From the NCBI GenBank assembly GCA_964347475.1, contig CAYFYY010000010.1, positions 1 through 64,000 of the forward strand: a stretch of DNA of 64,000 nucleotides, in the 5' to 3' direction. This document shows, one piece after another, positions 42,590 to 51,378 of the stretch (position 1 is its first letter; the number at the start of each line of letters is the position of its first letter). A model generated the notes under the pieces. It was not told the DNA's origin. It searched no databases and saw only the letters and a program-made list of their open reading frames with translations. The position numbers and the translations under genes were made by a program. The stretch is from GCA-020356105 sp964347475. Lineage in GTDB: Bacteria > Pseudomonadota > Alphaproteobacteria > UBA8366 > JADFVY01.

Positions 42590-44134
42590 ATGAGCGAAGC
42601 TGCGGTTTCTGCAAACCCGCAAGCCACCGGGCGTCCGACGCCGGATGCCAGTGCGGCAGTGAAGCGAATCTCCAATCGCGTCCTGGTCGACGGGAAACTG
42701 CGCGCGGCGTTGTCCGACGAATCCTTCGAGGTCATTAATCCGGCCGACCTCACCGTAATCGGCCATGCGCCGCGTTGCCGCGAGGCCGATGTAAACGCCG
42801 CGGTCGATGCCGCAGCCGATGCATTCAAGTCATGGAGCAAGGTGCCGGCGCGCGAACGCGGCCGCATGGTCCAGTTGGCTGCCGATCGCGTGGAGGCGGA
42901 GCGGGGGCTTGTTGAGCACATACTGGCGCTGGATACCGGCAATGCCCTGCGCACGCAGGCCCGCCCGGAAACCGCCTCGACGATCGATTTGACCCGCATG
43001 TTCGGTGGACTTGCCGGCGAGCTTAAGGGCCAAACCGTTCCCGCCGCGTCACCGGGCGTCCTGCAATATACCACTTGCGACCCGATTGGTGTGGTCGGCG
43101 GGATTATCCCATGGAATGCGCCGCTGTTTCTTTTCGTCGCCAAGGTGGCCCCCGCGCTGGTCGCGGGGAATTGCGTGGTGATCAAAACGGCCGAGCAGGC
43201 GCCGCTCTGTGTCCTGCTTCTCGCCGAGATCATGAGCAGGGAACTGCCGCCGGGCGTCCTCAACGTTATCTCCGGTTTCGGGGAGGAATGCGGCAAGCCG
43301 CTGGTCGAACACGAGCTTGTCCGCAAGGTCACGTTTACCGGGTCGCTTCCGGTCGGCCAGGCGATCGCGAGTTATGCCGCGCCGAAATTGTGTCCCGTGA
43401 CCCTGGAACTGGGGGGCAAGAATCCAAGCATCATTCTGGCCGATGCCGATCTGGACCTCGCTATCCCGGGTGTCATCGACGGTATGCGCTATACGCGGCA
43501 GGGCCAGGCCTGCACGGCCGGATCCCGTGTCTTCGTGCATGAAGATATTTACGACCGCATCGTCGATGGCGTCGTCGAAAGGCTGGCCAAAATCAAACTC
43601 GGCGATCCGCTGGACGAGGCGACCGACATGGGCGCTATTATTTCAGAAGAACAATTCCAGCGGACGCTGCGTTATATGGAGATTGCGCGCAGCACGGCCG
43701 GCGCGCGCATCCTGTATGGGGGCGAACGCCCGACCGACCCGTATTTGAGCAAGGGTTATTTCTATCCGCCGACGCTGCTCGACGGGCTTCCTATCGATTC
43801 CGATGTCTGCCGCGACGAAATTTTCGGGCCGATTGCCACGGTGCTGCCGTTCACTGATTTCGACGACATGATTGCGATGGCAAACGATACACCCTATGGC
43901 CTGGCCGCCAATCTCTGGACGCGCGACCTGTCCCGGGCGCTGGAATATGTAGAGCGCATCGAGGCGGGTTTTGTGCAGGTCAATCAGTGCGTGGCGCCGC
44001 GGTCGAACGTGTCGTATGGCGGCCTCAAGATGAGCGGGCTCGGAAAGGAATATGCGCTCGACAGCATGGTCACCCACTTCACCAGCTCCAAGACTGTGCT
44101 GATCAAGCGAGGCACGCCGGGTCCACTGGGCTGA
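42590..44134 (+). CDS. NAD(P)+-dependent aldehyde dehydrogenase
   Basis: This 514-residue ALDH-superfamily enzyme has nucleotide contacts in GGIIPWNAPLFLF and VIKTAEQAPL, E273 in TLELGGKNPS as general base, nucleophile C308 in RQGQACTAGSRV, and EIFGPIATVLPF near 405. Length is slightly above the 490-500 usual because of a 25-residue hydrophilic N terminus. Start 42590 (MSEAAVSANP) has GGGGAAGG 8 bases before it. It lies in the same direction and between the TRAP protein and a hydroxyacid dehydrogenase, suggesting oxidation of an aldehyde made by the SDR. Substrate unknown. Confidence 0.92.
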   Translation: MSEAAVSANPQATGRPTPDASAAVKRISNRVLVDGKLRAALSDESFEVINPADLTVIGHAPRCREADVNAAVDAAADAFKSWSKVPARERGRMVQLAADRVEAERGLVEHILALDTGNALRTQARPETASTIDLTRMFGGLAGELKGQTVPAASPGVLQYTTCDPIGVVGGIIPWNAPLFLFVAKVAPALVAGNCVVIKTAEQAPLCVLLLAEIMSRELPPGVLNVISGFGEECGKPLVEHELVRKVTFTGSLPVGQAIASYAAPKLCPVTLELGGKNPSIILADADLDLAIPGVIDGMRYTRQGQACTAGSRVFVHEDIYDRIVDGVVERLAKIKLGDPLDEATDMGAIISEEQFQRTLRYMEIARSTAGARILYGGERPTDPYLSKGYFYPPTLLDGLPIDSDVCRDEIFGPIATVLPFTDFDDMIAMANDTPYGLAANLWTRDLSRALEYVERIEAGFVQVNQCVAPRSNVSYGGLKMSGLGKEYALDSMVTHFTSSKTVLIKRGTPGPLG

Positions 44135-44179
44135 CTGCGCCAAACGGGATACGACATGAACGTAGCCGGAGAGGCAAAT

Positions 44180-45103
44180 ATGGAAGAGGTTATCGGTTTT
44201 ATCGGACTGGGCAACATGGGTGCGCCAATGGCCGAGCAGCTTGTGAAAGCAGGCAACAAGGTTCGGGCCTACGATATGTCGGAAGCTGCGCTGGCGCGCG
44301 CCGGGCAAATGGGCGCAATGGTCGCAGACTCGATCGAGGACGTAGCCGCCGGCGCTTCGGTCGTGATCACCATGCTGCCGGCCGGCGCGCATGTGCGCGC
44401 AGTCTATCTGGGCGCGGGCGGACTTATCGAGACAGCAGTGCCGGGGACGCTTCTGATCGAGTCTTCGACCATCGATATCGACACGTCACGTGCCGTGGGC
44501 AGCGCGGCGGTGGCGGCTGGCCTCGAAATGATAGACGCGCCGGTTACAGGCGGTGTCATGGCGGCGCGCGTGGGCAAGTTGAACTTTATTGTCGGTGGCG
44601 ATGAGTTGGCGGTCGAACGCGCGAGGCCGGTGCTCGACGTCATGGGGCAAAACATTCTCTACGCGGGTGCACAGGGCAGCGGGATCGGGGTCAAGATTTG
44701 CAATAACATGGCGCTTGGCATCTCGATGATCGCCGCGGCGGAAGCCCTTATGCTGGCCAAGCGGCTGGACCTCAACCTGGAGAGGACCTTCGATATCATC
44801 TCCAAGGCGTCCGGACAGAACTGGGCCTTGAACAATTATTGCCCCCTGCCCGGGCTGGTTGACGGCGTGCCGGCCAACAACGGCTACAAACCCGGTTTCA
44901 CGGCGGCAATGATGCGCAAGGATCTGCGCCTCGCGCTGAACGCGGCGGAATCGGTCGACGCCTGTACGCCGCTCGGCGCGCAAGCCCTGTCAATTTTCTC
45001 GATATTCTGTGCGGCCGGTGACAGCCAGACCGATTACTCGGGAATCTCGAAAATGATCGGCGGTGACGCCTGGGATTACTTCTTCGACCCCGGTGCCGAT
45101 TGA
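44180..45103 (+). CDS. Beta-hydroxyacid dehydrogenase (3-hydroxyisobutyrate/tartronate-semialdehyde type)
   Basis: This 307-residue NAD-binding 6-phosphogluconate dehydrogenase-like enzyme has IGFIGLGNMGAPMAEQLVKAG at the N terminus, DAPVTGGVMAARVGKLNFIVGG near 120 (substrate loop), and the catalytic lysine in GSGIGVKICNNMALG near 172. The family interconverts a beta-hydroxy acid and a semialdehyde. Start 44180 (MEEVIGFIGL) has GGAGAGG at 44168-44174, 5 bases upstream; ATG 44156 would add eight residues. It is the last gene of the module before the convergent rpoH gene. Exact substrate cannot be told. Confidence 0.9.
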   Translation: MEEVIGFIGLGNMGAPMAEQLVKAGNKVRAYDMSEAALARAGQMGAMVADSIEDVAAGASVVITMLPAGAHVRAVYLGAGGLIETAVPGTLLIESSTIDIDTSRAVGSAAVAAGLEMIDAPVTGGVMAARVGKLNFIVGGDELAVERARPVLDVMGQNILYAGAQGSGIGVKICNNMALGISMIAAAEALMLAKRLDLNLERTFDIISKASGQNWALNNYCPLPGLVDGVPANNGYKPGFTAAMMRKDLRLALNAAESVDACTPLGAQALSIFSIFCAAGDSQTDYSGISKMIGGDAWDYFFDPGAD

Positions 45104-45205
45104 GCGCCGTCCTCTGTCCGCGCTCCCCGGCTGTACGCTGCGACCAGCGCCAGCTCTTTCGGGCCTGTTGGGCGGTAAAGGATCATTTCGGATAGGAAAG
45201 AGAAT

Positions 45206-45230
45206 GGGTAGGGGGCATGGCCCCCTTCCC
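45206..45230. terminator. Bidirectional hairpin between the catabolic module and rpoH
   Basis: GGGTAGGGGG (45206-45215) pairs with CCCCCTTCCC (45221-45230) with one mismatch and a 5-base loop. On the minus strand, downstream of rpoH, it is followed by ATTCTCTTTC; on the plus strand no T-run follows. It fits a terminator mainly for rpoH. Confidence 0.55.
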
Positions 45231-45233
45231 GGA

Positions 45234-46127
45234 TTACGAAAATTCGCCGACCGGCAGGCGCTGTTCCTTGGCCGCGTTGCGCATGGCCTTCTGCAGCTTC
45301 TCGAACGCGCGCACCTCGATCTGGCGCACCCGCTCGCGGCTGATGCCGTAGACCTTGCTGAGGTCCTCCAGGGTCATCGGCTCGTCCTGCAGGCGGCGTT
45401 CGGTCAGGATGTGCCGCTCGCGCTCGTTCAGCATCTGCATCGCCTCGCCCAGCAGCTCGCGGCGCTTGTCCAGCTCCTGCGCCTCGGCGACCAGCGTTTC
45501 CTGGGTCTCGGACTCGTCCATCAGCCAGTCCTGCCACTCGCCATCATTGTCCTGGCGGAGCGGGGCGTTGAGGGAGTGGTCGCCGCCCGACAGACGGCGG
45601 TTCATGCTGACCACGTCGTCCTCGCTGACATCGAGCGTGGTGGCGATCTGCTTGACGCTCTCGGGCGACATGTCGCCTTCCTCGATCTCCTGCAGCTGGC
45701 CCTTCAGCCGTCGCAGGTTGAAAAACAGCTTTTTCTGCGCTGCCGTTGTGCCCATCTTGACCAGCGACCAGCTGTGCAGGATGTACTCCTGGATCGAGGC
45801 GCGGATCCACCACATGGCATAGGTCGCCAGTCGGAAGCCGCGCTCCGGATCGAAGCGCTTGACCGCCTGCATCATGCCGACATTGCCTTCGGAGATCAGC
45901 TCGGCCAGGGGCAGGCCGTAGCCGCGGTAGCCCATGGCGATCTTGGCCACCAGCCGCAGGTGGCTGGTCACCAGGCGCTGCGCGGCGTCGGCGTCGCCAT
46001 GTTCGCGCCACCTCTTGGCGAGCATGTACTCCTCCTCGGGCTCCAGCATCGGAAACTTCCGGATTTCCTGAAGATACCGCTGGAGATTGCCCTCGGGGCT
46101 TATGACGAGGCTCGGCACTTGGGCCAT
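45234..46127 (-). CDS. rpoH: RNA polymerase heat-shock sigma factor RpoH
   Basis: This 297-residue sigma-32 protein has region 2 (SHLRLVAKIAMGYRGYGLPLAE and GFRLATYAMWWIRASIQEYIL), the RpoH box-like stretch with QKKLFFNLRRLK, and region 4 (LTLEDLSKVYGISRERVRQIEVRAFEKL-type helix-turn-helix near 250). It directs transcription of heat-shock genes. ACAAGGAGACG precedes the ATG. It follows rluD on the same strand, an order seen in many alphaproteobacteria. Length and motifs are normal. Confidence 0.97.
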   Translation of the reverse strand: MAQVPSLVISPEGNLQRYLQEIRKFPMLEPEEEYMLAKRWREHGDADAAQRLVTSHLRLVAKIAMGYRGYGLPLAELISEGNVGMMQAVKRFDPERGFRLATYAMWWIRASIQEYILHSWSLVKMGTTAAQKKLFFNLRRLKGQLQEIEEGDMSPESVKQIATTLDVSEDDVVSMNRRLSGGDHSLNAPLRQDNDGEWQDWLMDESETQETLVAEAQELDKRRELLGEAMQMLNERERHILTERRLQDEPMTLEDLSKVYGISRERVRQIEVRAFEKLQKAMRNAAKEQRLPVGEFS

Positions 46128-46197
46128 GACGTGGCGTCTCCTTGTTGTGAGCCAAACGGAACGTTCTGCGATGACCCTTCAAGGCATTGCAGAATTT

Positions 46198-46203
46198 ATT
46201 ATA
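46198..46203 (-). promoter_or_regulatory. Likely -10 element upstream of rpoH
   Basis: TATAAT on the minus strand inside an AT-rich stretch (TTATATAATAAATT), about 71 bases before the rpoH ATG. No clear -35 is seen 17 bases upstream. A CTTGAA-like stretch at 46183-46178 resembles a heat-shock -35 but lacks a matching -10. Confidence 0.4.
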
Positions 46204-46286
46204 TAACAAAACTCTAATTTATGGGAAGGCGCGCAGGCCCCCTCATTCCCCGTCCGGCGGCATACCGTGTGGAGATATATATGCTC

Positions 46287-47267
46287 TTACGAAACTTTTT
46301 CCAAGATGTCGCATAACTCTTTCATATCTTTGGGCATTTCCGCCTCGAACCGCATCCTCTCGCCGCTGTCCGGGTGGTTGAATGCGAGGAGCCGCGCGTG
46401 CAGCGCCTGGCGCGGAAACGACCGCAACGCCTCGACAACGGTTTCCGGCAGGCCTTTAATCCGTGCCCGCGTCGTCCGGCCGTAGAGCGGATCGCCGACC
46501 AGCGGATGCCCGGCATGGGTCATGTGCACCCGGACTTGGTGCGTGCGACCCGTTTCCAGCCGGCACTCGACAAGACTTGCGACCGACCCGAATCGCTTCA
46601 ACCGCCGGTACCGGGTCGCCGCCGGCTTGCCCTTGTCCCCGCGGACCACCGTCATTTTCTTCCGGTTGCGCGAGTCGCGCCCGATATTGCCCTCGATCCG
46701 GCCCGATGCCGGTGTCGGTGCACCCCAGACCACGGCAAGATATGCCCGATCCGCGGTGCGTTCCGCAAACTGGCGGGAGAGCGCCTGGTGCGCCCGGTCC
46801 GTCTTGGCCGCAACGAGGATGCCACTGGTGTCCTTGTCGAGCCGGTGCACGATGCCCGGGCGACGCACCCCTCCGATTCCCGAAAGGCTATAGCCGCAAT
46901 GGGCGATCAGCGCATTGACCAGGGTCAAATCGGGGTTACCCGGCGCCGGATGGACCACGAGGCCCGGCGGCTTGTCGATGACGACGATCTCCGAATCCTC
47001 GTACAGGATGTCGAGCGGGATCGCCTGGCCCCGGGGCGCGTAGGGTGCGGGTTCTGGAACCGCGGTGGCCAGCGCCTGGCCGGGTTTGACCCGGTATGAC
47101 GGCTCCGTTATGGTCACGCCGTCGGCGCTCACCCGGCCCTCCTCGATCAGCGCTTTCAGGCGGCTGCGCGAAAGGCCGGTGTGGCGCGCGGCAAGGACGC
47201 GGTCGAGGCGCTGCCCGGCCTCGTCATCCTCCACGTTGTGGATCAGGATATCTTCGCGGCCCGTCAT
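46287..47267 (-). CDS. rluD: 23S rRNA pseudouridine synthase RluD
   Basis: This 326-residue protein has an N-terminal S4 RNA-binding domain (residues ~14-75, with QRLDRVLAARHTGLSRSRLKALIEEG) and an RsuA/RluA catalytic domain: VIDKPPGLVVHPAPGN, then GIVHRLDKDTSGILVAAKTD with catalytic Asp. It modifies uridines of helix 69 in 23S rRNA (1911, 1915, 1917 in E. coli). Start 47267 (MTGREDILIH) is the family N terminus; the frame extends far upstream without support. It is divergent from a small membrane protein gene only 24 bp away. Confidence 0.95.
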   Translation of the reverse strand: MTGREDILIHNVEDDEAGQRLDRVLAARHTGLSRSRLKALIEEGRVSADGVTITEPSYRVKPGQALATAVPEPAPYAPRGQAIPLDILYEDSEIVVIDKPPGLVVHPAPGNPDLTLVNALIAHCGYSLSGIGGVRRPGIVHRLDKDTSGILVAAKTDRAHQALSRQFAERTADRAYLAVVWGAPTPASGRIEGNIGRDSRNRKKMTVVRGDKGKPAATRYRRLKRFGSVASLVECRLETGRTHQVRVHMTHAGHPLVGDPLYGRTTRARIKGLPETVVEALRSFPRQALHARLLAFNHPDSGERMRFEAEMPKDMKELCDILEKVS

Positions 47268-47291
47268 GACGGGCAGACACTGGACGAATCC

Positions 47292-47636
47292 ATGCAGGCG
47301 CTCAAGGCCCTCGTCATCTTCCTGGGTGCGCTCATCGTCATCATGATGGGCATCCTCGCCTACGGCATCGCAACCAAGTTCGGCGACGTCGCGGACGGCG
47401 GGAACGCGGAGGGGCCCGGCGTGCCGATTGGTGCGCCGGTCATGGCCGAGCCTTGGGAGACGGTCCGGATCGGGACGCCCCCCGGCACGCGCGTGGCGGA
47501 GACCGTTGTCGCCGAGGGCCGCATGGTCGTCCGGCTGGAACTGCCCGACGGCAGGCAGCGCTACCTCGTGTTCGACCTGGACGTCGGCCAGCAGATCGGC
47601 ACGGTCGACCTCGTACCGGAGGGGGACGGTCAATGA
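47292..47636 (+). CDS. Small membrane protein of unknown function
   Basis: This 114-residue protein has one N-terminal membrane span (residues ~2-24, ALKALVIFLGALIVIMMGILAY split) and a periplasmic beta-rich domain (ETVRIGTPPGTRVAETVV, then VVRLELPDGRQRYLVFDLD). Start 47292 (MQALKALVIF) puts the span at the N terminus; the upstream frame to 47181 overlaps rluD antisense. It is divergent from rluD with 24 bp between the starts, and its stop overlaps the start of the threonine aldolase gene (ATGA), so it is translationally coupled to that gene. Function not recognised. Confidence 0.72.
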   Translation: MQALKALVIFLGALIVIMMGILAYGIATKFGDVADGGNAEGPGVPIGAPVMAEPWETVRIGTPPGTRVAETVVAEGRMVVRLELPDGRQRYLVFDLDVGQQIGTVDLVPEGDGQ

Positions 47637-48685
47637 ATTTCGGCAGCGACAACATGGCCGGCTTCTCGCCGGAGATGCTCGACGCTCTGGCCCGCGTCAA
47701 CGACGGCCGTGCGATGCCGTACGGGGCCGACGCGGTCACCGCACGCCTCAAGGCGCGCATCGCCGAGGTGTTCGAGACCGAGGTCGAGGTATTTCCCGTG
47801 GCCACCGGAACCGCCGCCAACGCCCTGTCGCTCGCGCTGATGTGCCCGGCCTGGGGCGCCGTCTGGTGCCATCCCGAAAGCCACGTCAACACCGACGAAT
47901 GCGCGGCGCCCGAGTTCTATACCGGCGGCGCGAAGCTGATCGCGGTGCCCGGCGGGCACGGCAAGTTCACCGCAGAAGCGTTGTCGGGGGCGCTGGAATA
48001 CGCCGGTTACCGCGGCGTGCACGAGGCGCAGCCGGCGGCGGTTTCGATCAGCCAGGCGAGCGAATCCGGAACCGTCTATTCGGTAGACGAGATCGCCGCC
48101 ATCGCCGAGGTCTGCCGCGGCCGCGACCTCGGCCTTCACATGGACGGCGCGCGCTTCGCCAATGCGCTGGTGACGCAAGGCTGCAGCCCGGCCGCGGCGA
48201 CCTGGCAGGCCGGCGTCGACATCCTCTCCTTCGGCGCCACCAAGAACGGCGCGCTGGCCGCCGAGGCGGTGGTAATCTTTGCCGACCGGTTCCGCGGGCG
48301 GGCCGCCGAGATGGGCTTCCGGCGCAAGCGGGCGGCGCACCTGTTCTCGAAGATGCGGTTCCTGTCCGCTCAGCTCGAGGCCTATCTCGCCCGCGATTTG
48401 TGGCTGCGCAATGCCCGCCACGCCAACGCCATGGCCGCGCGCCTGGCCGAAGGCCTGGCGGCGATCCCCGGCGTCTCGCTGGCCCATCCGGTGGAGGCGA
48501 ACGAGATCTTCCCGGTCCTGCCGTCCCCCGCACGCGACGGGCTTCGCGCCGACGGCTTCGAATTCTACGACTGGCCCGACGCCGGACCGGACGGCGTGCG
48601 GCTGATCTGCGCGTTCGATACCGCCGAAGCCGATGTCGAGGCGTTCCTCGCCTCCGCCCGCCGCCACGCCGACGCCGCGGCGTAA
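47633..48685 (+). CDS. ltaE: Low-specificity L-threonine aldolase
   Basis: This 350-residue PLP enzyme of fold type I has FGSDNMAGFSPEML at the N terminus, ATGTAANALSLALM (PLP phosphate site), HMDGARFANALV with the PLP-pyridine Asp, and the Schiff-base lysine in LSFGATKNGALAAEAV near 205. It cleaves L-threonine or allo-threonine to glycine and acetaldehyde. Start 47633 overlaps the previous stop. GAGGGGGACGG lies just upstream. A bulky C-terminal region with FEFYDWPDAGPDGVRLICAFD is typical of the family. Confidence 0.92.
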   Translation: MNFGSDNMAGFSPEMLDALARVNDGRAMPYGADAVTARLKARIAEVFETEVEVFPVATGTAANALSLALMCPAWGAVWCHPESHVNTDECAAPEFYTGGAKLIAVPGGHGKFTAEALSGALEYAGYRGVHEAQPAAVSISQASESGTVYSVDEIAAIAEVCRGRDLGLHMDGARFANALVTQGCSPAAATWQAGVDILSFGATKNGALAAEAVVIFADRFRGRAAEMGFRRKRAAHLFSKMRFLSAQLEAYLARDLWLRNARHANAMAARLAEGLAAIPGVSLAHPVEANEIFPVLPSPARDGLRADGFEFYDWPDAGPDGVRLICAFDTAEADVEAFLASARRHADAAA

Positions 48686-48943
48686 GCAGGACAGCGGCAT
48701 CACGAACGATGTCGCGCGATCTTTGCCGCAGCCCCGTTTCGACGCGGGGCCGCTCACAATGCCTTGGCGGCCGGTGCTCCGACGACGTGAAGCGACGCCC
48801 AGGCACGACGTCTGCCGGATCGGCCGCACCCCGTACGGGTCGTCCGGGCTTGTCTCCGGGTATGGTCAGGATATCTCCCTTTATGGTAAGCCGCCGACGC
48901 GAAAAGGACTTAGGACGGAACAGCTTGCGGCGAGAGGAGGGTC

Positions 48944-49411
48944 ATGCGCTCCTGCGACCATTGCCCCGGCGGTGCGGCCTGCGCCGGCAATTGCCTGACG
49001 CCGATTCTCGTGCGGGTCTTCGACCTCTATGCCGGCGGTACGACCGACAAGTTCGAGATCCTGTTCGCGCTGGACGAGGACGAGGAGGAACTGCTGGAGA
49101 CGTACACCGCCAACGTACAGCGTGCGTGCTGGACGAAGGCCGGATTGAGCGCCATTGCCGAGGTCCTGGTCCGGCATGAACGGGACGCGGCCGGCCGTAA
49201 CGACTGGCCGGCGGTGATCGAGGATACGCTTGCGACCGCCAGGGGCGCGTTCGAACGATTCCCGTGGCACCTGCCGGACCTCGTCGAGCAGGCATCCGAC
49301 CTGCACGCCAACGTCATGGATCGCGTCGGCGGCGACGGGTTTGCCGGCGCCATGTCGAAACGCACCTTCGCCAAGGCCTGCCGGGCGATCGTCTACGGTT
49401 ACCTGAAATAG
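48944..49411 (+). CDS. Unknown protein with an N-terminal cysteine cluster
   Basis: This 155-residue protein begins MRSCDHCPGGAACAGNC, four cysteines within 14 residues (positions 4, 7, 13, 17), a spacing that could bind zinc or an Fe-S cluster. The rest is an acidic, helix-rich domain (LDEDEEELLETYTANVQRACW ... KTFAKACRAIVYGYLK-like end) with two more cysteines. A strong ribosome site (GAGAGGAGGG) precedes the ATG at 48944. The 258 bp before it hold no gene. It is followed after 89 bp by a DOMON-like gene. Family not recognised; confidence that it is a real gene is fair from the ribosome site and codon pattern. Confidence 0.68.
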   Translation: MRSCDHCPGGAACAGNCLTPILVRVFDLYAGGTTDKFEILFALDEDEEELLETYTANVQRACWTKAGLSAIAEVLVRHERDAAGRNDWPAVIEDTLATARGAFERFPWHLPDLVEQASDLHANVMDRVGGDGFAGAMSKRTFAKACRAIVYGYLK

Positions 49412-49500
49412 GCGCGGCGGGGGCTGCGCGATACGTCCACCGTGGCGTTCCCGCCACCGCAAATGTCGCCCATCTGGTCGCGCTGCCGCTACAATGAGGC

Positions 49501-50046
49501 ATGCAGCAGCCATTGCGACTTCATCCGGACTCGCGCTGCGTAGCGGCGACCCGCATCGACGTGGAGGTCGCGCGCCCGCGCGCGGGAAGACTGCTGCTCC
49601 GCTATGTCGTGAGTGGCAAGATCGCCGATCTGCGCCTGCCGCCCGTGGTCGCGGCCAAGCGCGCCGACGGGCTGTGGCGCCACACCTGTTTCGAGGCGTT
49701 CGTCCGGCCTGCGTCGGGCCCCGTCTATTATGAGTTCAACCTCGCGCCGTCGACGCAATGGGCGGCGTACAGGTTCGACGACTACCGGGCCGGCACGAGC
49801 ATTGTGCGCGAAATCGGCCCGCCGCGCATCGAATCCCGATCGGACGGCGGCTCCTACACTTTGCTGGCATCGTTGAATCTCGAGCGGGTGCCGGACCTGG
49901 CCGGCGATACGGCATGGCACCTCGGCCTCGCCTCGGTGATCGAGGACACCGGCGGTCGCATCTCGCACTGGGCGCTCGCGCATCCGCCGGGCAAGGCGGA
50001 TTTTCATCATTCCGATTGCTTTGCCCTGGAACTTCCCGCAGCGTAG
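49501..50046 (+). CDS. DOMON-like domain protein
   Basis: This 181-residue protein resembles the DOMON-like family: PRAGRLLLRYVVSGKIADLRLP, GLWRHTCFEAFVRP, YYEFNLAPSTQWAAYRFDDYR and HLGLASVIEDTGGRISHWALAHP. The fold is a beta sandwich, often heme or carbohydrate binding in DOMON proteins, but no signal peptide is seen and the catalytic function is not known. The start at 49501 follows CTACAATGAGGC, a weak site. It is 5 bp before the muramidase gene and likely cotranscribed with it. Confidence 0.8.
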   Translation: MQQPLRLHPDSRCVAATRIDVEVARPRAGRLLLRYVVSGKIADLRLPPVVAAKRADGLWRHTCFEAFVRPASGPVYYEFNLAPSTQWAAYRFDDYRAGTSIVREIGPPRIESRSDGGSYTLLASLNLERVPDLAGDTAWHLGLASVIEDTGGRISHWALAHPPGKADFHHSDCFALELPAA

Positions 50047-50051
50047 CCTCC

Positions 50052-51254
50052 ATGAGATTCGGTATAGATCGCCTGCTCGCCGAACCCGCTCTGCGGGCGC
50101 CGCTGAAAGGCGAACGCATCGCCCTGCTCGCGCATCCCGCCTCGGCCGCGCGGGACCTCACGCATTCGCTCGACGCATTGGCCGCGTGCGGCGACCTCGA
50201 TGTCGCCGCCGCCTTCGGCCCGCAGCACGGCCTGCGCGGCGACAAGCAGGACAATATGATCGAGTCGCCCGACTATGACGACCCAGTCTGGGGCATCCCG
50301 GTGTTCAGCCTGTATGGCGAGGTGCGCCGGCCGACCGATGCGATGATGGATGCGTTCGACGTGCTGCTGGTCGACCTGCAGGACCTGGGCTGCCGGGTCT
50401 ACACCTTCGTGACGACGCTGCGCTGCGTGCTGGAGACGGCGGCACAGCACGGCAAAGCGATATGGGTGCTGGACCGCCCCAATCCGGTTGGCCGGCCGGT
50501 CGAAGGCCTGCTGCTGCGCGACGGCTGGGAGAGCTTCGTTGGCGCCGGGCCGCTGCCGATGCGCCATGGACTGACGCTCGGCGAGCTGGGATCGTGGTTC
50601 GTCGCGACCCACGGGCTCGACCTCGAGTATCGCGTCGTCGAGATGGAGGGCTGGCAGCCCGACGCGGCGCCGGGATACGGCTGGCCGCTCGGCGCGCGGG
50701 TCTGGATCAACCCCAGCCCCAACGCCCCGAACCTGTGGATGGCCCGCGCCTATCCGGGCACGGTGATGCTGGAGGGAACGACGCTGTCGGAGGGCCGCGG
50801 CACGACGCGGCCGCTCGAGCTGCTCGGCGCGCCCGACATCGACGCCCGGCGCGTCATGGTCGAGATGAACGAATGTGCGCCGCAATGGCTGCAGGGCTGT
50901 GTCCTGCGCGACTGCTGGTTCGAGCCGACCTTCCACAAGCATGCCGGAGTGCTGTGCAGCGGCGTGCAGATCCACACCGAAGGCCCCGGTTACGACCACG
51001 TAGCGTTCCGGCCGTGGCGGCTGCAGGCACTGGCATTGAAGGCGATCCGGCGCCTCTATCCGGACTATCCGCTGTGGCGCGACTTCGCTTACGAATACGA
51101 AGAAGACAGGCTTGCGATCGACGTCATCAACGGCGGTCCGCTGCTGCGCGAATGGGTCGACGATGCAGCGGCGACGCCGCAGGACCTGGACGCGCTGGCC
51201 GCGCCGGACGAGGCGGCCTGGCTCGACGAGCGCGCCGCGTATTTGCGCTACTGA
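50052..51254 (+). CDS. Exo-beta-N-acetylmuramidase NamZ-like (DUF1343)
   Basis: This 400-residue protein matches the DUF1343 family, whose characterised member NamZ removes N-acetylmuramic acid from the non-reducing end of cell-wall fragments. Visible family stretches are AAFGPQHGLRGDKQDNM, LLVDLQDLGCRVYTFV, VLDRPNPVGRPVEG, GLTLGELGSWF, and GTTLSEGRGTTRPLELLGAP. No signal peptide is evident at the chosen start (MRFGIDRLLAEP), so it may act in the cytoplasm. It lies directly before a complete peptide-type ABC transporter, which suggests joint use on imported peptidoglycan fragments; this is inference. Confidence 0.87.
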   Translation: MRFGIDRLLAEPALRAPLKGERIALLAHPASAARDLTHSLDALAACGDLDVAAAFGPQHGLRGDKQDNMIESPDYDDPVWGIPVFSLYGEVRRPTDAMMDAFDVLLVDLQDLGCRVYTFVTTLRCVLETAAQHGKAIWVLDRPNPVGRPVEGLLLRDGWESFVGAGPLPMRHGLTLGELGSWFVATHGLDLEYRVVEMEGWQPDAAPGYGWPLGARVWINPSPNAPNLWMARAYPGTVMLEGTTLSEGRGTTRPLELLGAPDIDARRVMVEMNECAPQWLQGCVLRDCWFEPTFHKHAGVLCSGVQIHTEGPGYDHVAFRPWRLQALALKAIRRLYPDYPLWRDFAYEYEEDRLAIDVINGGPLLREWVDDAAATPQDLDALAAPDEAAWLDERAAYLRY

Positions 51255-51303
51255 CCGGCAGTGGCGATGGCCGGCGACCGGTGCCGCGCGCCGCGGTCCC
51301 CGA

Positions 51304-51332
51304 TTGACCGGTTCCGGCACCGTTTATATACT
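51304..51332 (+). promoter_or_regulatory. Strong sigma-70-type promoter of the peptide ABC operon
   Basis: TTGACC at 51304-51309, exactly 17 bases, then TATACT at 51327-51332; each hexamer matches 5 of 6 consensus bases. Transcription would start near 51339, 40 bases before the binding-protein ATG. Confidence 0.7.
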
Positions 51333-51344
51333 CGCCGAAAAAGT

Positions 51345-51358
51345 TGCAATCGATTGCA
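51345..51358. promoter_or_regulatory. Perfect 14-bp palindrome TGCAATCGATTGCA, LacI-type operator
   Basis: The 14 bases equal their own reverse complement. The central CG with AATCGATT matches operators of LacI/GalR-family repressors. It lies just downstream of the predicted start site of the ABC operon, where a bound repressor would block transcription. No LacI-family gene is in the window. Confidence 0.6.
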
Positions 51359-51378
51359 TGAAACAGGGAGGAAATACC

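Noticed and set aside
39391..45103. Catabolic module as a recently acquired genomic island
   Set aside because: Base composition is slightly lower than the flanks, but there are no integrase, tRNA or flanking repeats, so recent transfer cannot be supported.
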